A stretch of 21,905 nucleotides of DNA from an uncultured Ktedonobacteraceae bacterium (GCA_955652655.1 CATPCK010000405.1:1-21905), one strand, 5' to 3'. Positions 1 to 7,130 are shown, counted from the stretch's first letter. Translations and numbers: made by a program. The notes: generated from the sequence alone by a model not told the origin.

Positions 1-840
1 AACGGTTTCCAGGCGTCGAGCCAGGTCCTGTAGAGACTCGCCGCGTGTGATGTCCTGCTCACGTTTGGCCTCGGCTCGCAGTTGTTGTGCTGCTGCTTGT
101 CCCAACTGCTGTACCATGCGTTGGGCGACCCGCTGGGTAATGCCTATCCTGGTTGGTTGCCCTTTTGTTGTCATGGCGATGCCCACCAACAGCCGCTCCC
201 GTTCCTGGTCACTCCCGATGGTAGGTAATCCTTCTGGACAACGAACGATCTCAAGATAGCGGCGCAGAAGACGCTCCGCGTCAGAATGGAGCGGAACACG
301 ACGCGCTTTTCCCGCCTTCCCGCTTCGCACTGTGACCGTCCCGCCTCCGAGATCAAGATCACGCAATTGCAGGTCACAGGCTTCCTGAACGCGTAATCCT
401 GCGTAGATGAGGAGTGCTAACAAGGCCTCATTCCTTGTGCGAAGCTGTAGATGCAGTTCAGCCCGAGCAACACGAAGTAAGGCATCCACAGCTTCTGTAG
501 GCAGTGAGCGAGGTGCCAAGGGGTCTGTGGGAACATCCTTCACATCAGTAGTCGGATTCTCTGTGAGCAGATGAGCGAGCACCGCCCACTGGCAGTAGCC
601 ACGGAGAGATGCCAAACCGCGATTGATCGTGGCGGGGGCAGCCCCATCGTCCCGTTGACGAGTCAGTTGCCAGTCGCGGAGGTCCTCGTGACGCAGCAAC
701 GCCGGGTCGAACGTCCGTCGTCGTGTGTACTCCCACCAAGCGACGAAATGGGTCAGATCCTGGCGGACAACTTTCAGCGTTGCTGGTGCGCGTCGTTTCG
801 TATGTAAGACTTCCAGATAGTGTTCAAGCGAAGGGTGCAA
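1..840 (-). CDS. Tyrosine recombinase / integrase (XerC/D- or TnpI-like), 3' end outside window
   Basis: Site-specific recombinase that breaks and rejoins DNA through a tyrosine. The minus frame is open from a TTG at 840 to the window edge, 280 residues. The only plausible start is this TTG: an AAAGGAG sits 7 nt upstream (848-854), and no ATG or GTG lies between it and the preceding in-frame stop. Residues about 1-110 look like the helical core-binding domain (SLEHYLEVL, then INRGLASLRGYCQWAV). The catalytic domain starts near residue 130; the box I motif YAGLRVQEACDL supplies the first catalytic arginine, and SGKAGKARRVPL matches the lysine beta-hairpin. Box II (HxxR) and the tyrosine would lie beyond position 1. 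It is divergent from the Tn3 transposase, so its likely job is cointegrate resolution. A free-standing integrase is the alternative. Confidence 0.9.
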   Translation of the reverse strand, partial: MHPSLEHYLEVLHTKRRAPATLKVVRQDLTHFVAWWEYTRRRTFDPALLRHEDLRDWQLTRQRDDGAAPATINRGLASLRGYCQWAVLAHLLTENPTTDVKDVPTDPLAPRSLPTEAVDALLRVARAELHLQLRTRNEALLALLIYAGLRVQEACDLQLRDLDLGGGTVTVRSGKAGKARRVPLHSDAERLLRRYLEIVRCPEGLPTIGSDQERERLLVGIAMTTKGQPTRIGITQRVAQRMVQQLGQAAAQQLRAEAKREQDITRGESLQDLARRLETV

Positions 841-853
841 TTCAGGACTCCTT

Positions 854-880
854 TGTGATAGCTCTGCTTATTCTATCACA
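854..880. promoter_or_regulatory. 8-bp inverted repeat just upstream of the recombinase start
   Basis: TGTGATAG (854-861) and CTATCACA (873-880) are perfect inverted arms separated by 11 nt. They overlap the Shine-Dalgarno side of the recombinase gene, so bound protein would block its expression. It could be an operator or an accessory binding site for the recombinase. Nothing in the sequence decides between these. Confidence 0.35.
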
Positions 881-969
881 CCTATGCGGATTCTACGACA
901 TGCAAAATGGAGCTGAAGCTACCCGATATCTCCACCTTCTCCGACGTGTTCCCCTGGTTTTTGCGGCTG

Positions 970-1001
970 ACGTGCCGGAGAAGGAGACATCTCCGGCACG
1001 T
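970..1001. repeat. 12-bp inverted repeat with 8-nt spacer, candidate recombinase core site
   Basis: Arms 970-981 (ACGTGCCGGAGA) and 990-1001 (TCTCCGGCACGT) are perfectly complementary and flank an 8-nt spacer (982-989). Tyrosine recombinase core sites such as dif/cer have about 11-bp arms around a 6-8-bp spacer, so the geometry fits. The site lies in the gap between recombinase and transposase, where resolution sites of such elements sit. A partial further copy of one arm in the opposite sense (CCTTCTCCG, about 936-944) lies just upstream. A transcript hairpin in the transposase leader is the alternative. Confidence 0.55.
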
Positions 1002-1121
1002 TGGTACGACGTCGAGAGAACTGTTGCCTCTCCTATCGTTGTTCTTGTCAGGGCACATGCACACCTCGCGGCATGAGCATGTGCTCACTATGAAAAAACG
1101 AAAACAAGAAGGAGCAGTCTC

Positions 1122-2021
1122 ATGAAGCGACACTGGACCAACGAAGAGTTGGCCGAACACTGGACGCTCTCGTCCAAAGAATTCGACTTGATCGGCGACA
1201 GCAAGTCCGATCACAATCTGCTCGGCGCGGCCTGCCTGTTGAAGTATTTCCAGTATGAGGGGCGTTTTCCCTCCCAAAAGCAAGACGTTCCCCCCATCGT
1301 CATCGTGCATCTGGCCCAACAGTTGGGGGTGATTCCGGAGAAGATCATTCCCTACGACTGGGAGGGGCGCACCATCAAGGCGCATCGCGCCGCTATCCGC
1401 ACGTTTCTCGACGTTCACGAGGCCACGCTTGCCGATGAGGAGGCGGTGGTCGAATGGCTGGCCTCGGAGGTGCTGGCAGAGCAACGGCAGGAGGAAGCCC
1501 TCATCGCATCCTTCTCTACCCGTTGCAAGGAGCAGCGCATCGACCCCCCGACGCCCGATCGCGTCCGCCGTCTCGTCCATACCGCCATCCACCGCTTTGA
1601 TGAACGGCTCTGCGCCTCCATCATGCAGCAACTCTCTTTGGAGACACGTACGCAGTTGGATGCGCTGCTCACTGTGCTGACCCCCGAAGCCGAAGAGCGG
1701 AAGGAGACCACGTCTGCTCTCGCAGACACGCCCATTGAGGGAGGGACAGAAGAAGCACCACTGGAAGGGGCACCACCACGTCCCCAGTCAGCCCTGCACG
1801 CGCTCAAACAGGATGTCGGTCCCCTCAGCCTGGAACGTGTGCTGCAGGAAATCGACAAGCTGGAGCGCATCCAGCAGCTGGGCTTGCTACAGGAGATGTT
1901 CGCTCATGTCTCTGCCAGGACGCTGGAGAGCTACCGCAACCGCATCGCCGTCGAGGAACTCCAGGAGGTGCGCCGCCATCCCGATCCCATTCGCTACACC
2001 CTGCTTGCTGCCTATTGCTAG
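1122..2021 (+). CDS. tnpA: Tn3-family transposase, N-terminal part (299 aa), ends at in-frame TAG
   Basis: N-terminal third of a Tn3-type transposase, the DUF4158-like DNA-binding region that recognises the terminal repeats. The opening MKRHWTNEELAEHWTL is typical of the family. The start at 1122 has AAGGAG at 1109-1114 with a 7-nt spacer. The frame stops at TAG (2019-2021), straight after RYTLLAAYC. The next codons, in the same frame, read RRRQEIVDTLVELL, which continues the family sequence; tryptophan (TGG) is expected at the stop, so one G-to-A change explains it. The catalytic remainder follows as a separate open frame from 2040. The gene is best read as one 1013-codon transposase with a nonsense codon at position 300. 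Without readthrough this part alone cannot catalyse transposition. Confidence 0.9.
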   Translation: MKRHWTNEELAEHWTLSSKEFDLIGDSKSDHNLLGAACLLKYFQYEGRFPSQKQDVPPIVIVHLAQQLGVIPEKIIPYDWEGRTIKAHRAAIRTFLDVHEATLADEEAVVEWLASEVLAEQRQEEALIASFSTRCKEQRIDPPTPDRVRRLVHTAIHRFDERLCASIMQQLSLETRTQLDALLTVLTPEAEERKETTSALADTPIEGGTEEAPLEGAPPRPQSALHALKQDVGPLSLERVLQEIDKLERIQQLGLLQEMFAHVSARTLESYRNRIAVEELQEVRRHPDPIRYTLLAAYC

Positions 2022-2039
2022 CGCAGGCGGCAGGAGATC

Positions 2040-4163
2040 GTGGATACCCTGGTCGAATTGCTGCTGGATGTCGCCCATCATCTGAGTACCAAAGCCGAGC
2101 GGCGCGTCGAGAAAGCCTTCGTCAAGGAGATCAAAAAGGTCTCCGGAAAAACCACGCTGCTGTTTCGCCTGGCGGAAGCGGCGGTCGAGAAGCCTGATGG
2201 GACGATCCGCGAGGTGGTCTTTCCGGTGGTGAGTGAACAAACCTTGCGCGACCTGGTCAAAGAATACAAAGCTGGCGGCTCAGGCTACCAGCAGCGAGTG
2301 CAGAAGGCGATGCGTGGGCCCTACAGCAAACATTACCGGCGCATGGTGCCGGTGATTCTGAAGCACCTGGCCTTCTGCTCCAACAATGAGGTGCACCAAC
2401 CCATCGTCCAGGCATTGGAACTGCTCAAGAAGTACGTCGATGTCCCCCTCACACAGCCCCATTTTGGAAGCTCCGAGACCGTTCCCCTCGACGAGATCGT
2501 GCCGGCAACCTGGCGCAAAGCGGTGGTCACGAGCGACAAAACTGGCAAGACTGAGCTGGTCAGCCGCGTTAATTATGAACTGTGTGTCCTGCACACCCTG
2601 CGCGAGAAAGTCCGCAGCAAGGAAGTGTGGATCCGGCACGCCAACCGCTTCCGCGATCCGAATGACGACCTGCCAAAAGACTTTGCGAGCAAACGCACGA
2701 CCTACTATGACGCTTTGCACCTGCCCCTGGATGCCGACACCTTCATCCACAAGCTGCAAGCTGAGATGACCACAGCATTGGAGCAGCTCAACCAGACCAT
2801 CCCCGACAATCCTCATGTGCGCCTGTTGTCCAAGGGCGGCGGCTGGATCTCTCTCACACCCTTGCCTCCCCAGCCCCAACCCCAGCACTTGCGGCTGCTC
2901 AAAGGTGAACTCTTCACGCGGTGGCCTATGATCGAACTGCTTGATATCCTCAAGGAAACGGACCTGCGGGTGCGCTTTACCGATCGCTTCCACACGCTGA
3001 CGCTGCGAGAGAACCTGGATCGGGCGACCATTCAAAAACGACTGCTGCTCAGCCTGTACGGACTGGGCACCAATATCGGTCTCAAACGCGTCTGCGCTGG
3101 AGACCATGGCGAGAGCTACCGGGATGTGCTCTATGCCTGTAACCGGTTTCTCACCAAAGATGCTCTGCGGGCGGCGATTGCCGACGTGGCCAATGCCATC
3201 TTCCGCATCCGGCTACCCGACATTTGGGGAGAGGGCACCACGGCGTGCGCCTCCGACTCCAAGAAGTACTCAGCCTGGGACCAGAATCTGATGACCGAAT
3301 GGCATGCCCGCTATCGTGGTCCTGGCGTACTCATCTACTGGCATGTGGAACGCAAAGCCGTCTGTATTTACTCGCAACTCAAACGCTGCTCCTCCTCGGA
3401 AGTTGCCGCGATGATCACCGGCCTGCTGCGCCACGCCTCTGAGATGCAGGTGGATCGCAACTACGTGGATACTCATGGCCAATCGGAGATCGGATTTGCT
3501 TTCTGTTCGCTGCTGGGTTTCCAGTTGTTACCCCGTCTGAAAAATCTCCACGCTCAAAAGCTCTATCGTCCCGAAACGGGGCACCCTGATGCCTACCCCA
3601 ACCTGCAACCGGTGCTCACGCGTCCCATCAGGTGGGAACTCATTCGACAACATTACGACGAGATGGTCAAATTTGCCACGGCGCTGCGTCTTGGCACTGC
3701 CGAGACGGAGGAGATTCTGCGTCGATTTACGCGCAATGGTGTGCAGCACCCGACGTATACCGCGCTCCTGGAGCTGGGCAAGGTGCAGCGCACCATCTTT
3801 CTTTGCCATTACTTAAGCTCAGAGGAACTCAGACGCGAGATCCAGGAAGGACTCAATGTCGTGGAGAACTGGAACTCAGCAACCAATTTTATCCATTTCG
3901 GTCGTCTTGGCGAATTTGTGACCAACAACGTGTCAGATCAAGAGCTGGCCATGCTCGCTCTGCATCTCTTGCAGATATCCCTGACCTTTATCCAGACCTT
4001 GATGATTCAAGATGTCTTGTCGGAGCCAGCCTGGATGAACCGGATGACCAAAGAAGATTTGCGTGGGCTGACCCCACTGATCTACAGCAATGTCAATCCC
4101 TACGGACTCATGCGACTCAACATGGCCGAGCGTCTGACGATTGAACGGGCTGAGGCCGTCTAA
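2040..4163 (+). CDS. tnpA: Tn3-family transposase, catalytic C-terminal part (707 aa)
   Basis: Continuation of the same frame after the TAG at 2019-2021. It carries the DDE nuclease of Tn3 transposases, which cuts the transposon ends and joins them to the target. Counting from the ATG at 1122, the likely catalytic acids are Asp about 712 (in ASDSKKYSAWDQ), Asp about 783 (in YVDTHGQSE) and Glu about 941 (in NNVSDQELAML). The end, LIYSNVNPYGLMRLNM, is the usual Tn3 C-terminus. The first available start is GTG at 2040 with AGGAG only 3 nt upstream, too close for efficient initiation, so a separately made C-terminal protein is possible but not convincing. All catalytic motifs are intact, so the inactivation looks recent. 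The gene probably arrived whole with the divergent recombinase. Confidence 0.9.
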   Translation: MDTLVELLLDVAHHLSTKAERRVEKAFVKEIKKVSGKTTLLFRLAEAAVEKPDGTIREVVFPVVSEQTLRDLVKEYKAGGSGYQQRVQKAMRGPYSKHYRRMVPVILKHLAFCSNNEVHQPIVQALELLKKYVDVPLTQPHFGSSETVPLDEIVPATWRKAVVTSDKTGKTELVSRVNYELCVLHTLREKVRSKEVWIRHANRFRDPNDDLPKDFASKRTTYYDALHLPLDADTFIHKLQAEMTTALEQLNQTIPDNPHVRLLSKGGGWISLTPLPPQPQPQHLRLLKGELFTRWPMIELLDILKETDLRVRFTDRFHTLTLRENLDRATIQKRLLLSLYGLGTNIGLKRVCAGDHGESYRDVLYACNRFLTKDALRAAIADVANAIFRIRLPDIWGEGTTACASDSKKYSAWDQNLMTEWHARYRGPGVLIYWHVERKAVCIYSQLKRCSSSEVAAMITGLLRHASEMQVDRNYVDTHGQSEIGFAFCSLLGFQLLPRLKNLHAQKLYRPETGHPDAYPNLQPVLTRPIRWELIRQHYDEMVKFATALRLGTAETEEILRRFTRNGVQHPTYTALLELGKVQRTIFLCHYLSSEELRREIQEGLNVVENWNSATNFIHFGRLGEFVTNNVSDQELAMLALHLLQISLTFIQTLMIQDVLSEPAWMNRMTKEDLRGLTPLIYSNVNPYGLMRLNMAERLTIERAEAV

Positions 4164-4530
4164 AGTGTCATTTCATCCTTCCCGAAGCCGAGTAGAAGCA
4201 GCTGGGGCAAGAGGCCGTTCATGTGAGGTCGTCTTGCCTCCAGCAATATTGCTATCTTGCCCCTGGTGTCACCAATGTATGTATTGAGCCAACCAGGAGT
4301 GCTTCTCGCAGTCGCCAAGATGGCCAGAAGTGTGCTCATGCCCATCAGCATGCCCAGCGAAACCAGGGCCAGTGTCAAACGCTGAACGGCTGTGGGAGCC
4401 TGACCCGAGGCTTCCCGGATCAGCTTCTGTCCAGCGCTGCTGCAAGGGAAGCCTCTTCATATCTCGTATCGCCTGCAGAGCTGTAGGCAGTACCTTGACT
4501 CTCGTAGCCCATTTCTTCTTGTTGAAACAT
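4160..4530 (-). pseudogene. Decayed gene downstream of padR-like gene
   Basis: The minus strand has a good start signal, ATG at 4530 with AAAGGAG 8 nt upstream (4539-4545), 60 nt past the PadR stop. The frame from that ATG is only 36 codons. Coding-looking protein shifts frame twice: KKKWATRVKVLPTALQ, then LIREASGQAPTAVQRL followed by a hydrophobic segment (LTLALVSLGMLMGM) that would span the membrane once. This pattern suggests a small membrane-protein gene that shared an operon with the PadR gene and was broken by frameshifts. Its end meets the transposon's right end. I do not recognise the family, and the whole stretch could be non-coding. Confidence 0.3.
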
Positions 4531-4589
4531 CCCGCTTCTCCTTTCGAGGGCGTTGCACACCGCCATCCGACAGGGCACTCCGTGCGCAT

Positions 4590-5150
4590 TCACCTGGTTG
4601 CTCGCATTTCTTCGAGCCAGGTGGCAATCCATTGATATTCGTCGCGGATGCGCCGGGTATGAAAGGAGAGGACCCGCTGGGCATAGGACATCGAGATGCC
4701 CATGGTTGGCGCACAGTCCTCCGCTTCTGCCAGGTGTTGCATGCTCTGCAGGTACGAGAGGCATCCCTGCAGATAGACCAGGCGCTTGTTGAGGATAGCC
4801 TCTCGTTCCGGCGGATCGAGATACTCGAAGAACGCGACGCGCGTAAAAAACTCGGCTTCATTGACAGCTTGCTCAGGCGGAAAATCGCAGAGAGAGGCAT
4901 GCAGCAACTCGATGCCGCGCTCGGTCAGGTGGTAGAGGTGGCGATTAGGTTTGCCCTCTTGCTGTACCACCTGCCGCACCACTGCCCCCACCTCTTCAAA
5001 ATGCTTCAAAGCCGGGTAAAGCACCTTATTATTGAGTGCAATGGTCCCGCCAAACACCTGCTCGATGCCTTTTTTGATCTCGTAGCCATGCTGCGGCCGT
5101 TGGCGCAGCATGGCTAAGATCACAATCTCACCATACATATGTTTCTTCAT
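4590..5150 (-). CDS. PadR-family transcriptional regulator (186 aa)
   Basis: A dimeric winged-helix repressor that usually answers a small molecule and controls a neighbouring transporter or its own gene. The N-terminus YGEIVILAMLRQRPQHGYEIK is the classic PadR opening; IALNNKVLYPALKHFEEVGAV is the recognition helix region and LYHLTERGIELL the wing. Residues about 95-186 form the helical dimerisation tail (Vir-like C-terminus, ending EYQWIATWLEEMRATR), so length is normal. Two starts are possible: ATG at 5150, which abuts a 40-bp palindrome and has no proper ribosome binding site, or ATG at 5138 (MYGEIVIL), with AGGA 11 nt upstream. A promoter overlapping the palindrome points to tight autorepression. 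Its former operon partner appears to be the decayed gene at 4160-4530. Confidence 0.93.
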   Translation of the reverse strand: MKKHMYGEIVILAMLRQRPQHGYEIKKGIEQVFGGTIALNNKVLYPALKHFEEVGAVVRQVVQQEGKPNRHLYHLTERGIELLHASLCDFPPEQAVNEAEFFTRVAFFEYLDPPEREAILNKRLVYLQGCLSYLQSMQHLAEAEDCAPTMGISMSYAQRVLSFHTRRIRDEYQWIATWLEEMRATR

Positions 5151-5190
5151 CCTATGTTATTATCACCTATATAGGTGATAATAACATAGG
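5151..5190. promoter_or_regulatory. Perfect 40-bp palindrome, presumed PadR operator
   Basis: Bases 5151-5170 and 5171-5190 are exact reverse complements with no spacer: left half CCTATGTTATTATCACCTAT, right half ATAGGTGATAATAACATAGG. It is AT-rich, touches the first codon of the PadR gene, and contains the -10 element of the minus-strand promoter. PadR dimers bind two-fold symmetric operators in their own promoters, so an autoregulatory site is the natural reading. The length would allow two dimers or one site with extended contacts. Confidence 0.8.
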
Positions 5191-5207
5191 GGAGAACTCT
5201 GTGTCAA
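5178..5207 (-). promoter_or_regulatory. Sigma-70-type promoter of the PadR gene
   Basis: On the minus strand TTGACA (5207-5202) is followed after 18 nt by TATTAT (5183-5178), a perfect -35 and a near-perfect -10. Transcription would start near the centre of the 40-bp palindrome, leaving a leader of about 20 nt. The -10 lies inside the palindrome, so repressor binding would exclude RNA polymerase. Confidence 0.7.
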
Positions 5208-5600
5208 GTGATGCGCGTCATGCGCCCAAATGACACACGAGACAATTATCTTGAGGCGCAAATATGAATTCTTTACAACCCTTGAAGAGAGGAAACCAAA
5301 ACGCGCTGACTTTTGGTCATCACACCAGGATGAACACCTGCCTCCCTTGTTTTTTCTCAAGGCATGCTTTATAGTTGCTCCAGAAGCAGTTCCAGTTACT
5401 AACAATCTGCCTATGCGAGATTGCGAACACTTTTGTCAAGAAGTGGGGATGCGGAGCAGGTGTTTGCAACAGGTAAAGGCAGGTTGTCATGTATCGACAT
5501 GCATGTGAACACTTTTGTTGGGCGCGCTCACATAGGATGCGGCAATGCGAAAGCCGCTTGTGGAGCCATTTCATAAGAAGCGAGCGGTGATTGTGCAACC
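5208..5600. other. Intergenic stretch without a recognisable gene
   Basis: No open frame here has a ribosome binding site together with a recognisable protein. A 12-base string GAACACTTTTGT occurs twice, near 5425 and 5508. A small hairpin (GCGGC at 5539-5543 with GCCGC at 5553-5557) sits just before the tRNA fragment. Confidence 0.5.
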
Positions 5601-5651
5601 ACCTGCCTTCCAAGCAGGCTGTCGCGGGTTCGAGCCCCGTCTCCCGCTCCA
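5601..5651 (+). repeat. tRNA-Gly(UCC) 3' portion, copy A (no functional 5' half)
   Basis: The anticodon arm is complete: stem CCTGC (5602-5606), loop CTTCCAA with anticodon TCC (5609-5611), stem GCAGG (5614-5618). The T arm follows (GCGGG, loop TTCGAGC, CCCGT), then the 3' acceptor strand CTCCCGC (5641-5647), discriminator T, and an encoded CCA (5649-5651). The expected 5' acceptor strand GCGGGAG and a normal D arm are missing upstream, where only a loosely tRNA-sized degenerate sequence is found. It is therefore a displaced fragment or dead gene. Bases 5607-5649 recur at 17977-18019 in the same orientation with one mismatch (5635 C against 18005 T). Confidence 0.88.
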
Positions 5652-5755
5652 CGGAACCAACCGTCTCTCTGGGAAGGCTTCATACGCTGTTTGAAGACAA
5701 GCAGGCAGTGATGAAGGCCAGAGCAGACGGTTGTGTTGTCTGCGCAAACGCGTCC

Positions 5756-5796
5756 TGCGACTATCTGCCTCACTACCGTTGCGACTATCTGCCTCA
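5756..5796. repeat. Two 17-bp direct repeats upstream of the HxlR region
   Basis: TGCGACTATCTGCCTCA occurs at 5756-5772 and again, without mismatch, at 5780-5796, a period of 24 bases. The pair ends 50 nt before the ribosome binding site-led ATG at 5847. Tandem identical boxes ahead of a regulator gene suggest an operator. A simple tandem duplication is the alternative. Confidence 0.5.
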
Positions 5797-5846
5797 TCGC
5801 TCACCACACCTGCCTGTCTCCTGCTGAGTCATAAGGAGAGAAACAG

Positions 5847-6284
5847 ATGGTATCCGAACATGCCAAAAATCCATGGAAACAGGTGACGGAGGCCCGCGCG
5901 GCTGCACAGCGGACGGAACTGAACGCACAAGCAGCAGAGCGGCGACGCACCGCCGAGCAAACCTCGAAGACGAAGCGCGCGAACGGGAAGCAGGGTCAGC
6001 GAGACCTGCTGGCTAAGCAATGCCTCTCGCAATCTGGTTTACTTCCATCGATACCGATGTTTATCGGCCTCCCAACATATCCTTCACAGAGAAGTATTGA
6101 GTTACAGACGGTTTCGCCGGTCTCTTTTCATGCACACGTTGTGCGACATGGCACGTGTACGAGACGGCTTGAAAAAGGCTCTGGTGGTTCCTCTCTCTCT
6201 CCAGACGTGCCCGCGATGAACTGCTCACCAGAGCAGACGCATGGTCAAGTAGCGCCAAGGTTGCGCGTCCAGGAGGTGCCTCCG
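5847..6284 (+). CDS. Unrecognised basic N-terminal ORF segment in frame with the HxlR gene
   Basis: ATG at 5847 has a good AAGGAGA (5832-5838), yet the frame runs without stop into the HxlR gene, giving a 249-residue open frame. The first 55 residues are strongly charged and alanine-rich (KNPWKQVTEARAAAQRTE, ERRRTAEQTSKTKRANGKQ) and could form a coiled helix. Residues 60-146 have no family character. HxlR proteins are normally 100-130 residues and the HxlR gene has its own better start at 6285, so this is most likely the beginning of another gene joined by deletion. A real fused leader cannot be excluded. I do not recognise its function. Confidence 0.35.
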
Positions 6285-6596
6285 ATGGAGTGCTCGCACG
6301 AACATACGCATGAGGGAGCAGCGACCGCGCTCAGCGTACTAGGTGAGAAATGGACGATTCAACTGCTCCATCAGATTGTGCAGGGGAACAACCGCTTTGG
6401 TCAGCTCCAGCGAGCGATGAAAGGAATCAGCCCAAAGACGCTCACGGTACGCCTAAGAGAGTTGGAAGAAGCGGGGATTCTTACCAGAAAGGTCTTTCCG
6501 GGATTCCCGCTGCATGTCGAGTACGCTGCCACCGAGCGTGGGGAAGCGCTCGGCAAAGTCATCCGGGCCATGGATGAATGGGGGGAAAAGGCTTAA
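6285..6596 (+). CDS. HxlR-family transcriptional regulator (103 aa)
   Basis: A small winged-helix regulator of the HxlR/YodB type, whose members often sense thiol-reactive or redox-active compounds. Residues 10-95 hold the domain: ALSVLGEKWTIQLLHQIV, FGQLQRAMKGISPKTLTVRL (recognition helix), RELEEAGILTRKVFPGFPLH and VEYAATERGEAL (wing). The family start motif Cys-x(n)-LGEKW is preserved, with Cys3 as a possible sensing residue. The ATG at 6285 is chosen because AGGAGGT (6271-6277) lies 7 nt upstream; the frame is open back to 5847, but that extra length is not family-like. A partial copy of the gene start lies just upstream (MNCSPEQTHG against MECSHEHTHE). It converges with the MarR gene. Confidence 0.88.
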   Translation: MECSHEHTHEGAATALSVLGEKWTIQLLHQIVQGNNRFGQLQRAMKGISPKTLTVRLRELEEAGILTRKVFPGFPLHVEYAATERGEALGKVIRAMDEWGEKA

Positions 6597-6624
6597 GAGC
6601 ACCCGGTGCAGTGGCAAGCTGCAT

Positions 6625-7050
6625 TCAGACGGTGCGGAGAGCACGAACGAGCGCAGACAGTCCATACGCGAGGGCCTCCTGCTCGTCCGGCTTGAGTGCT
6701 GCCAGCAGGCGCTGATGTCGCTCTGCGAGACTCTTGGCCAGACGCGAGGCTGCCTCGTGCCCTGTATCACTCAAATGCAGTCGGAACATGCGCGTATCGT
6801 GAAGATCGCGCACCCTCTTCACCCATCCCCTCCGCTCCAGGTGCTTGATGAGGCGACTCACCGTGCTCTTCTCGAGGTGCATCTGCTCTGCCAGCACTTG
6901 TTGCGACATCGGTGCCTCGGCGGAGAGCGCCATAAGCGCGAACATCTCGGAGAGCGAGAGGGAGAAGTCGGTAGGCACCTGGTCAGGCCGGTGCAGCCCT
7001 AACGCCTGAAGAAACTCGCCAAATAACTCCTGTAACTGCTTGGTATCCAT
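6625..7050 (-). CDS. MarR-family transcriptional regulator (141 aa)
   Basis: A dimeric winged-helix repressor of the MarR type, usually released by phenolic ligands or oxidants. Domain order: N-terminal dimerisation helix (about 1-35), SLSEMFALMALSAEAPMSQQVLAEQMHLEKSTVSRLI written in parts here as SLSEMFALMAL, MSQQVLAEQM and EKSTVSRLIKHLERRG (recognition helix), wing RVRDLHDTRMFRLHLSDTG, then C-terminal dimerisation helices to residue 141. Length is normal. The ATG at 7050 has no Shine-Dalgarno; a TAGAAT -10 (7062-7057) lies 6 nt before it, which suggests a leaderless transcript. Upstream is a compound operator shared with the divergent methyltransferase gene, so it probably represses itself and that gene. 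Confidence 0.92.
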   Translation of the reverse strand: MDTKQLQELFGEFLQALGLHRPDQVPTDFSLSLSEMFALMALSAEAPMSQQVLAEQMHLEKSTVSRLIKHLERRGWVKRVRDLHDTRMFRLHLSDTGHEAASRLAKSLAERHQRLLAALKPDEQEALAYGLSALVRALRTV

Positions 7051-7056
7051 ACCGCT

Positions 7057-7130
7057 ATTCTACCATAAGACAGTTGCACAAAGCAACCATATAGTTGTAT
7101 ACTACAACCATACAGTTGTATTGTGCAACT
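7057..7130. promoter_or_regulatory. Compound MarR operator and divergent promoter region
   Basis: Two 17-bp direct repeats (7084-7100 and 7105-7121, one mismatch) repeat at 21 bases, two helical turns. Each is itself an imperfect palindrome (CAAC...GTTG). Outside them, AGTTGCACAA (7072-7081) and TTGTGCAACT (7121-7130) are perfect inverted arms. A candidate minus promoter TTGCTT-18-TAGAAT overlaps the left part. The array lies between the MarR gene and the divergent methyltransferase gene and fits cooperative repressor binding. Confidence 0.7.

Larger units (their letters stand above)
1..4163. mobile_element. Tn3-family transposon, partial (left end outside window)
   Basis: A tyrosine recombinase (minus) and a Tn3-type transposase (plus) face away from each other across a gap that carries an inverted repeat. 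Known Tn3-family elements pair the transposase with a resolvase; some use a tyrosine recombinase (TnpI of Tn4430, TnpS of Tn4651) instead of a serine resolvase. The recombinase runs off position 1, so the left terminal repeat is not visible. The right end should lie close to the transposase stop. I looked for a 38-bp terminal repeat beginning with a G run between 4130 and 4240 and could not fix one, so the right boundary is approximate. No passenger gene is visible inside the part present. Confidence 0.75.

Noticed and set aside
4130..4240. Right terminal inverted repeat of the Tn3 element
   Set aside because: A G-run-led sequence can be read near 4183 on the minus strand, but it lacks the usual 38-bp pattern and the left partner is outside the window.
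5580..5651. Complete tRNA-Gly gene at copy A
   Set aside because: The 3' half is perfect, but the 5' acceptor strand does not pair with CTCCCGC, the D loop lacks its GG, and the 5' part is about three bases short.
5528..5807. Minus-strand frames containing GARTRD-type peptide near the tRNA fragment
   Set aside because: They are translations of the complement of the tRNA-Gly fragment; the same peptide appears behind copy B. No ribosome binding site or family.
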